A DNA stretch of 14,837 nt, from contig JAEZYO010000089.1 of the NCBI GenBank assembly GCA_023419055.1, forward strand, positions 1-14,837, in the 5' to 3' direction. Below are positions 1 through 5,468 of this stretch, one piece after another. This DNA is from Pseudomonadota bacterium (lineage in GTDB: Bacteria > Myxococcota > Polyangia > Polyangiales > Polyangiaceae). Made by a program: the position numbers and the translations under genes. The notes beneath the pieces are model-generated. The model was given only the letters and a program-made list of their open reading frames with translations, was not told the DNA's origin and made no database searches. Within the stretch, counting starts at the first letter, position 1. Every line of letters begins with the position of its first letter.

Positions 1-138
1 GTCGAGAAGACCGTCAGCGTGAGCGACGCGGATCTGCTCGCCGACGGCGACACGCTGCCGGGCGCGAGCGCGCCGCGTGCCGCGCCTCCGGCTCCCCCGC
101 CGCGACGGCGTGAGCGCAGCAAAGAGCGTAAGCCGTGA
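1..138 (+). CDS. C-terminal end of an unknown protein (5' end outside window)
   Basis: Reading frame 1 is open from the first base to a TGA at 136-138, giving the last 45 residues of a protein that starts upstream. Almost every codon ends in G or C, which is the coding signature of the whole window, so this is very likely a true gene end. The fragment begins VEKTVSVSDADLLADGD and then becomes a Pro/Ala-rich and finally Arg/Lys-rich tail ending RSKERKP. No domain can be named from so short a tail; a basic, disordered C-terminus is all that can be said. It converges on the SGNH lipoprotein gene, with 17 bp between the two stop codons. Confidence 0.7.
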   Translation, partial: VEKTVSVSDADLLADGDTLPGASAPRAAPPAPPPRRRERSKERKP

Positions 139-155
139 ACTAGCCGGCGGCGCGC

Positions 156-1175
156 TCAATCGGGCTTCAAGATGCCCTTCAGCGCGTTGTACCAGTTCAG
201 GCCCATCTTCTGCGCGCCGACGTCGTTCGGGTGCACGCAGTCGGAGGTCTCGGTCTTGCTCCAATCGGAGTTCGTCCAGAGATCCGCCACGAACACCGGC
301 GACTGAGCAGTGCTGAGACCTCGAGCCCAGGCAGGGACGGCGTTCACGAGAGACTCGGCGAGCTTGGTCTTCGCGTCGGAGGCGCTGCAGTCCGGGTTGA
401 TCTTGTGGATCTGAGCGACCACGGTCGCGACCGCGGGGTTATGGGCGCGCGCTTGCTGAACGAGGGTCGCGTAGTTGCCCAAGATGCTATCGACCGCTTG
501 CCCGCTCCAAACGTCGTTGACCCCGAGCTGAATCATGACGAGGTCAGGCTCGTGAGTCGCGACCAGCGTGGACATCCCGGGGAAGCTCATGCCCTGTGAG
601 CAGTTCGGCATCGTGAACGTCGCCTGGGTGTACTGGGCCGCGGTAGAGCAGCTGACCGCGCTGTGCTTGACACCGCCGCCGCAGTCGTCGTTGTACTCGC
701 CGACGAACTCGAAGGTCGAGTAGCCGTTGGCGTTCAGGTTCTGGAGCAGATACTTCTTGTAGCAGCCAGGACCCGCGGAGATTGAGTCGCCCACGATCAT
801 GATGCGAGGCTTGGTCACACCGGCGGGGTAGGTCCAACCACCGTTGCCGGTGGCTCCTCCCGCGCTCCCTCCGCCCGCCGCCACCCCTCCAGTTCCTGCG
901 CCTCCGATCGCTGCGCCGCCCGCGGCCGCTCCCCCCGAGGCCGCGCCTCCCGAAGCGCCGCCTCCGACCGCGTTCCCTCCGCTCGAGCTCCCGCCGCTCG
1001 CCGTCGCACCGCCCGCGGGCGCTCCCGCGGAGCCCCCGCCGCCGGCAGCCGCAGTGCCGCCCGATGGGTTGCCCGAATCAGGTGCCCTTGCCGGGCCGGT
1101 GTTCTCGCTGCCGCAGGAGGCTACGGCCAGGGCTAAGGCGACGGAAACGAGACAAGTTGAACGTTGCGTGACCAT
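156..1175 (-). CDS. SGNH/GDSL-family hydrolase lipoprotein with Gly/Ala-rich linker
   Basis: 339-aa predicted surface or periplasmic lipoprotein of the SGNH/GDSL esterase-acetylhydrolase superfamily. Residues 1-21 form a lipoprotein signal with lipobox VASC (Cys21). Residues ~24-115 are a low-complexity Gly/Ala/Ser linker, a style common in Polyangiales surface proteins. The catalytic domain (~120-339) shows block I GDSIS with nucleophile Ser131, block III GVND, and block V DCVHPND with Asp312 and His315 as the expected triad residues. The domain resembles acetyl-xylan esterase or lysophospholipase-like SGNH enzymes acting on esters of polysaccharides or lipids, but the substrate cannot be read from sequence. 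The ATG at 1175 is preceded by GAAGAG at a 7-nt spacing, which supports this start. The gene stands alone: 195 bp separate it from the upstream ACT gene on the same strand. Confidence 0.9.
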   Translation of the reverse strand: MVTQRSTCLVSVALALAVASCGSENTGPARAPDSGNPSGGTAAAGGGGSAGAPAGGATASGGSSSGGNAVGGGASGGAASGGAAAGGAAIGGAGTGGVAAGGGSAGGATGNGGWTYPAGVTKPRIMIVGDSISAGPGCYKKYLLQNLNANGYSTFEFVGEYNDDCGGGVKHSAVSCSTAAQYTQATFTMPNCSQGMSFPGMSTLVATHEPDLVMIQLGVNDVWSGQAVDSILGNYATLVQQARAHNPAVATVVAQIHKINPDCSASDAKTKLAESLVNAVPAWARGLSTAQSPVFVADLWTNSDWSKTETSDCVHPNDVGAQKMGLNWYNALKGILKPD

Positions 1176-1370
1176 GCGTGAACTCTTCGCGCGGCAGGGA
1201 ACCGTGCTCGAACCAAGAGCCCGTTCTCTGCCTTCGTCGACTCGCTAAAGACGCTCGCGGCGCCGTTCATGGCTCAACTTTTTTCGAAGCGCTCGGACGC
1301 GGGCCGAATTTGCCTGCGACGGTGCTCTGACCGCGCGCCCCCGCCTCGCCCCCCACGTGGCCTGCGATCG

Positions 1371-2123
1371 TTAACCGCGCGCTCGAGCAGCGACGACCGC
1401 GGTGTAGACGGCGAGCTGAATGTCGCACAGGCGCGCCGCCGATAACGACTCCGCTCCGTCGCTCGCGAGCTCGAATCGATCATCCGCCTTGCCCTCGACG
1501 GTACGAACCTCCGCGCAACTCACGCGCGCCTGTTGGGCGTGGAGCGCGTTCGTCACCGTCGACAAGAGCCCCGCAAAGTCCGAAGTCTGGACGATCAGTA
1601 CGTGTTCGCCTCGCTTGAGGGCGTCGAGGTCGAAGTACACTCGCGTGCGCTCCGCCACGCTGGGCGGCACGGTCGCGAGCTCCACCTCGAGCGGCAGCTG
1701 CTCGGCGAGCATCTGACGCAGGGTCACCGCGAAGTTCGTGACGTCGGCCGCGTCGAGCTGCTGCTGCTCGGAAGCGCGCCCCTTCGGGGCGAGCTCGAAG
1801 AAGTCGACGGCTTCGAGCCGCTGATCTCGCCGGGTTCGACAGTAGATGTGCGCGCTCCGGACGCTCAACCCCTGAGCCAGTAGCGCGTCCGCGACGATCG
1901 AGAGCAGCCCGGGCCGGTCCTCGGCGACCAGGCAGACCAGAGTACGCACCGAGCCGCTTCCGCCGACCACCTCGACGTGCGAAAGCTCGCCACCACGGCG
2001 TGCGACGACGCGAGCGTGCTCTTCCGTGTCGCGCGCAGTGAACGTCGCGGAGTAGGCGGCGGGCATGGACCGCACGAAATGTTGGACATCCAGCGTGGAG
2101 AGCGGGGCCTTCGCGTCGCGCAT
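1371..2123 (-). CDS. GlnD-like tandem ACT-domain protein (no uridylyltransferase domain)
   Basis: 250-aa protein resembling only the C-terminal part of GlnD, the bifunctional uridylyltransferase that modifies PII. After a short N-terminal region (~1-50) come two ACT domains, ~60-140 (core RTLVCLVAEDRPGLLSIVADAL) and ~173-246 (core EHVLIVQTSDFAGLLSTVTNAL). DRPGLL and the equivalent FAGLLS are the ligand-loop positions of GlnD ACT domains, which sense glutamine in that enzyme. The nucleotidyltransferase and HD domains are absent, so this protein cannot catalyse uridylylation; an amino-acid-sensing or partner-binding role is inference. A GTG at 2171 would add 16 residues, with AGGAAA about 11 nt upstream. 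I prefer the ATG at 2123 because the added residues look unrelated to the family. It lies downstream of the unknown 385-aa gene on the same strand and is probably co-transcribed with it. Confidence 0.82.
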   Translation of the reverse strand: MRDAKAPLSTLDVQHFVRSMPAAYSATFTARDTEEHARVVARRGGELSHVEVVGGSGSVRTLVCLVAEDRPGLLSIVADALLAQGLSVRSAHIYCRTRRDQRLEAVDFFELAPKGRASEQQQLDAADVTNFAVTLRQMLAEQLPLEVELATVPPSVAERTRVYFDLDALKRGEHVLIVQTSDFAGLLSTVTNALHAQQARVSCAEVRTVEGKADDRFELASDGAESLSAARLCDIQLAVYTAVVAARARG

Positions 2124-2245
2124 GGTCACCAGGGGGATCCACGTTCTTAGGCGCCAATGGCTCGCGTCCACAAGCGTGAATGTTTCCTAGCTCGGCGGCG
2201 CGACGACACGAAACCGAACGGAAAAACAACGCACCGGCCTCGAGC

Positions 2246-3403
2246 TCACGCGAGATACCCTCCCGGGACCAGAGCCGTCGCGAGCATCACTTCGTTGATG
2301 GCTCGATGCTCCGTCCAGGTGCTCCCGCGCTGGTGCTCGGGGTCCAACCAGAAAGACCGAATTGCGTCCGAGAGCGGGACGAAGGGCTCGACGCCCTCGA
2401 GCGCCGCCCGAGCCTGCGCGGCGAGCTCGTCCGTTCGCCCCTCGAGCTCACGGCGCACGATCTCGACGCTCGAAAGCCCGATTCCGAGCCCCAGCTCTCG
2501 AAAAGCGAGGCGAAACATCGGTGGAGACGCGAACGGCTCCGAGCGTTCGTATTCTCGGAGGCCCTCGGACGCAGAGGAGAGCAACCGCGGGAGGAGGACC
2601 GCTCCGAGCGCGTCCCCGGGAAGCCGCACCGCCTGGCAAGCCGCGCCGAGGAGCTCACCCAACCCGAGCGGGTCGGTGGTCGAGAGCTCGACTCGCTCGA
2701 GCATCAGCGAGAAATCCCGCGCTGCATCCCGCAGATCCGGACCTTCTTCTGCCGTCTCGAGCTCGACGGCCGTGAGACCGAGCTCCTCGGCCAGGAGCAA
2801 GCCGTCCAGAGCGTCGTGCTGACCGCTCGACGTGACGAGGGGGCGCGAGAGATCCGTACTCATCTTCCAGTAGAGACGAGGCGCGAGCACGGGCGACCTC
2901 ACGGTGAACTTCCGGTGCGCGACCTCGAGAAGCTCCCTCGCCCACAGATTGAAGCGTGGTTCTCGCGTCACCCGGCTCAACCGGTCGAGCGCGTGCATCC
3001 ACTTGGTCAAGTAGTGAAAGTACTGCCCGTCACGCTCCCACTCGAGCTCGGGATCCAGAGGCTCGTCGGGACGACGTTCGGGAAGCGGCTTTCCGATGCG
3101 CAATCCGCCGCGCGTCGGGTGGCGACTGCCAGTGAGCTCGTCGTGCCCGCTGAGCCAGCCTCGTCGCGGGTCATCATCGCGATGGTGGCCGAGCGTCTGG
3201 TGCACACGCTCGACGACGTCCCGCGCGAGCGCGAGGTACGTCTGGTCGGTGGTGCTCCGAGAGAGGACGATGAAGTTGCAGACCGCAAAGGCGTCCGTCC
3301 AGAGGTACCGCTGGTTGGGCGCCGCACCGCGGAGCCCCGTCTGTTCGGCGAAGCCCAGCATGAGGCGCGCGGCTCGTTCGACATTTCGTGTCGGTTCGCC
3401 CAT
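2246..3403 (-). CDS. conserved protein of unknown function, predicted all-helical
   Basis: 385-aa cytoplasmic protein with no signal peptide or membrane segment. I do not recognise a named family. Distinctive blocks are RYLWTDAFAVCNFIVL near the N-terminus, RGGLRIGKPLPER, and WERDGQYFHYLTKWMHALDR, followed by helix-rich sequence to a C-terminus with WTEHRAINEVMLATALVPGG. Aromatic, Asp and His-rich blocks alternating with amphipathic helices are reminiscent of (alpha/alpha)6-toroid enzymes (six-hairpin glycosidase-like or epimerase-like folds), but this is only a structural guess. The start is chosen at ATG 3403 because GGAGG lies 7 nt upstream. A longer frame from 3517 adds an Arg-rich stretch that looks non-coding. 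The ACT-domain gene follows on the same strand after 74-122 bp, suggesting one operon. The function is unknown. Confidence 0.85.
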   Translation of the reverse strand: MGEPTRNVERAARLMLGFAEQTGLRGAAPNQRYLWTDAFAVCNFIVLSRSTTDQTYLALARDVVERVHQTLGHHRDDDPRRGWLSGHDELTGSRHPTRGGLRIGKPLPERRPDEPLDPELEWERDGQYFHYLTKWMHALDRLSRVTREPRFNLWARELLEVAHRKFTVRSPVLAPRLYWKMSTDLSRPLVTSSGQHDALDGLLLAEELGLTAVELETAEEGPDLRDAARDFSLMLERVELSTTDPLGLGELLGAACQAVRLPGDALGAVLLPRLLSSASEGLREYERSEPFASPPMFRLAFRELGLGIGLSSVEIVRRELEGRTDELAAQARAALEGVEPFVPLSDAIRSFWLDPEHQRGSTWTEHRAINEVMLATALVPGGYLA

Positions 3404-3785
3404 CGCCACTCCTCCAACCCTTGGAGCTTGCCACGACCAGGTGCGCCTCGCCCGGCCTTCCGATCTCGCGCCGCGGTGAGCTCGTCGAATCCAGGGCTCC
3501 CGCGCGCAGAGCATCACTTCCAGGGGTGATACGCCGCGGTTCGCAGAGGGAAAGGCCGTTTACCAAGACATCGGATCGGTGCGCGCTCGACGCTTCTCGC
3601 GTCCGACTCTCCCAGATTCAGCCCGTGAAATCGTCGCGACGCTTCGCGGAAAATTTCGTCACGCGACCCACTTCCGACGATGGTCCGTCGAGGAGCCGGA
3701 ACCTCCTCGCGTGCTATTCCGCGCGCGTTGATTCGCGCGGCCTTTGGGCTTGGCGACGGCCCTGTCGGTGCTATCGCTGAAGAGC
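3404..3785. other. 382-bp divergent intergenic region
   Basis: This gap separates the unknown 385-aa gene (leftward) from the 78-aa gene (rightward), so it must hold promoters in both directions. I see the strong ribosome-binding site of the leftward gene at its left edge and a 7-bp inverted repeat at 3719-3740. The frames that cross it have poor, Arg/Ser-rich compositions and are not convincing genes. I found no tRNA, other RNA gene or repeat. Confidence 0.5.
3719..3740. repeat. 7-bp inverted repeat upstream of the 78-aa gene
   Basis: CCGCGCG at 3719-3725 and CGCGCGG at 3734-3740 are perfect complements separated by 8 nt (CGTTGATT). The repeat lies 45 bp upstream of the ATG at 3786, where an operator could sit. 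In so GC-rich a genome a 7-bp G/C dyad may also arise by chance. Confidence 0.3.
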
Positions 3786-4022
3786 ATGAAGGTCACCGCC
3801 AAGACGCTCGAGCTCCGGCGCGGGGCGACGGGCTGGGAGATCGTGGTCGGCGACAGCGTGGTCCGGAGCAGCGGCGAGCTCGAGTGGGCTGCGTTCGACG
3901 CCATCTTGCTCGCCGAAGTGCACGGGGCGAGCGGCATCGAGCTCGGTGACGGCGTTCCAGAAGATGCGCTCGCGCGCGGACAGGAGCTGCGCGAGACCTG
4001 GGAAGCGCGTCTCGAGGAGTGA
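3786..4022 (+). CDS. small acidic protein of unknown function
   Basis: 78-aa soluble protein, not recognised. It begins MKVTAKTLELRRGATGWEIV, continues with VGDSVVRSSGELEW and ends in a charged helix, ELRETWEARLEE. The first half looks like short beta strands and the second half is helical and acidic. Almost all codons end in G or C, so the frame is convincing as a gene. The ATG at 3786 is preferred; a TTG at 3744 would add 14 hydrophobic residues without a clear ribosome-binding site. Only 8 bp separate its stop from the convergent stop of the hemerythrin-like gene. The function is unknown. Confidence 0.7.
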   Translation: MKVTAKTLELRRGATGWEIVVGDSVVRSSGELEWAAFDAILLAEVHGASGIELGDGVPEDALARGQELRETWEARLEE

Positions 4023-4030
4023 CGCGACCT

Positions 4031-4741
4031 TCAGCGTGGCGTAAAGCCTGCGAGGTCCGCGATCCCGAGCGCCGCTTCCAAACGCGCCACCTCTTTCACC
4101 GCGTCTTCGAAGCCGTGCTCACCGAACCGAGCGTGTTCCTGTTCTTCGAACTGCTCACCGAGCTCCCGGTAGGCCTTCCGCTCGAACAGGCCACGGAAGG
4201 CTGGGAATAGCACCGTTTCCTCGCGGGCGGCGTGAGGGCGATACATCCGCACGAAACTTCGAAGCGCGCCGCTGAGCTCGCTCGAAGCGCTCCCCTGGCG
4301 TGAGAGCCGCGTCAGGGTGTCCGTGAGCTCCCGGCCGCGCCGGTGCTGTTCGCGAAGCACGGCGACGAGCTCGACCTCGCGACGAGCCGCCTCGAGCCTC
4401 GGAAAGACGAAGTCCTCTTCGAGCTTCTCGTGATACTCCTCGACGAAGCGGCGAACGATGCCGGAAGCCTCCGAAACGAGGACCAGATCTACGTCGCGAC
4501 CGGTTTCGAGGCGGCTCGCCACCTCGTCGTAAATGAGGAGGACCCGCTCGAGCACCCCGTGCTCCTGCATCAGATCTTCGCCGGGCGTGACCTCCGCCTC
4601 CGAGTGCTCTGGCGTGGATGGCGCCTGCCCCTCCGCCGGTCGCGCGCCCGCGCACTGGAGCGTCGAGATGCCGAGGCCCGAGACGAGCCCCTTCACCAGG
4701 GTTCGGCGGAAATCGCCCTTCGACCCGCTCTTGGTTTGCAC
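4031..4741 (-). CDS. hemerythrin-like (HHE) domain protein with Tat-type signal
   Basis: 236-aa protein. The N-terminus has FRRTLVKGLVSGLGIST, a twin-arginine-like motif (Arg12-Arg13, consensus RRxFLK) followed by a short hydrophobic stretch, suggesting folded export. Cys30 in STLQCAG does not fit a standard lipobox. The rest is a hemerythrin/HHE four-helix domain: LMQEH (His61), then HEKLEED with HxxxE spacing, REQH, and HAAREE, together supplying the expected diiron-binding His/Glu ligands. Such proteins bind O2 or NO or protect iron centres; which applies here is unknown. The GTG at 4741 is preferred over the longer frame to 4852 because the signal starts just after it, GGCGGA precedes it, and the longer frame would run into the divergent promoter region. 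It diverges from the lipoprotein gene at 4831. Confidence 0.82.
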   Translation of the reverse strand: MQTKSGSKGDFRRTLVKGLVSGLGISTLQCAGARPAEGQAPSTPEHSEAEVTPGEDLMQEHGVLERVLLIYDEVASRLETGRDVDLVLVSEASGIVRRFVEEYHEKLEEDFVFPRLEAARREVELVAVLREQHRRGRELTDTLTRLSRQGSASSELSGALRSFVRMYRPHAAREETVLFPAFRGLFERKAYRELGEQFEEQEHARFGEHGFEDAVKEVARLEAALGIADLAGFTPR

Positions 4742-4753
4742 GTCGATTCCGCC

Positions 4754-4782
4754 TAGATACGGCGCCCTCCCCCGCCTATCAA
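4754..4782 (-). promoter_or_regulatory. possible sigma70-type promoter for the hemerythrin-like gene
   Basis: On the minus strand TTGATA (4782-4777) is followed after exactly 17 bp by TATCTA (4759-4754). The -35 matches the consensus at five of six positions and the -10 at its first three. Transcription would start only about 6 nt before the GTG at 4741, so the message would be almost leaderless. It falls in the only intergenic space available to this gene. Confidence 0.35.
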
Positions 4783-4830
4783 TGCTGAATTTTGCGTGCT
4801 TCGCGGCAAGCTTTGCTACATCGTCCCCGC

Positions 4831-5313
4831 GTGAAAAGGATCCTCTCGGCACCGATCTGGGTCACGACGTTGCTCGCGGCGTGCGGCGGCGAGAGCGCAA
4901 CCAGCGGTGCCCCTCGGGCGGTGAGCTGCGACGCAGCTTCGTTGCCGCTCGAGGGAGGTGACGGCGCTCCGCGCCTGACCGACCTCGTCCTCGATTGCAC
5001 CGCCTCGGCCGTGGAGCTCCTCGCTATCGTCTCGGACTCGGGCGGCAGCGACGACCTGGGTGACGTTCCGCAGGTCCTTCGCGTGCATCGCTCGGAGGCC
5101 TGTGACGCGGGCGTCCTCGAAATCTCCGACGACGTCGCGGCGAGCGCCGAGGTCGAGGCCTTCGGGATCGTCTTCGAAAAGAGCGAGCTGCCGGCGCTCT
5201 ACGCAACGATTTGCAGCTCCGAACGCTGGCCGGTGAACGCGGAGCTCCGAGACGCCTCCGGTCACGTCACGACGGGCCGAGTCTGGGCCACGGTCATCGG
5301 CGACACTCCCTGA
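4831..5313 (+). CDS. small predicted lipoprotein of unknown function
   Basis: 160-aa predicted lipoprotein. It starts VKRILSAPIW and has a classic lipobox LAAC with Cys18, followed by GGES, so it is probably lipidated and exported. The mature part contains several more cysteines (for example VSCDA, LDCTA, EACDAG, TICSS) that could form disulfides, and reads as mostly beta-strand. I do not recognise a family. The GTG at 4831 is chosen because it places the signal peptide at the N-terminus; the in-frame upstream start at 4792 would add 13 residues before the charged n-region. No Shine-Dalgarno sequence is visible before this GTG. It is divergent from the hemerythrin-like gene, 89 bp apart. Confidence 0.78.
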   Translation: MKRILSAPIWVTTLLAACGGESATSGAPRAVSCDAASLPLEGGDGAPRLTDLVLDCTASAVELLAIVSDSGGSDDLGDVPQVLRVHRSEACDAGVLEISDDVAASAEVEAFGIVFEKSELPALYATICSSERWPVNAELRDASGHVTTGRVWATVIGDTP

Positions 5314-5333
5314 TCACGCTCTCGGGTGGGGTG

Positions 5334-5348
5334 GGCACGCGCCGTGCC
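5334..5348 (+). terminator. weak hairpin after the lipoprotein gene
   Basis: GGCACG, a 3-nt loop CGC, then CGTGCC, 21 bp after the lipoprotein stop. The stem is 6 bp and is not followed by a T-run. It may be a terminator stem or chance. Confidence 0.25.
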
Positions 5349-5468
5349 TCTGTCATCGAGAGATGTCTTCGCCGTCGGTAGAACCGCGCCGGAAAACGCG
5401 CTGGCGAGCGCTGTGGCCATCCTGCGCGCTCAATCCTGCCACGGTCGTCCGCGGCGGCGGAGGCGGCG

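Noticed and set aside
844..1248. Pro/Ala-rich + strand frame (134 codons) opposite the SGNH linker
   Set aside because: Its PP/AP pattern is simply the complement of the Gly/Ala linker codons.
1511..1528. Near-match to the GCGCA-N5-TGCGC dyad (GCGCAACTCACGCGC) in the ACT gene
   Set aside because: One arm base differs, it lies deep in coding sequence, and no sigma54-like element is nearby.
3404..3517. N-terminal extension of the 385-aa unknown protein to ATG 3517
   Set aside because: The added residues are Arg-rich and unlike the protein, and a strong GGAGG lies just before ATG 3403.
3404..3785. tRNA or small RNA gene in the longest intergenic gap
   Set aside because: I looked for cloverleaf-like arms, a T-loop GTTC box and strong stems followed by T-runs and found none that fit.
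4742..4852. N-terminal extension of the hemerythrin-like protein to 4852
   Set aside because: It would put 37 residues before the signal sequence and overlap the start of the divergent lipoprotein gene.
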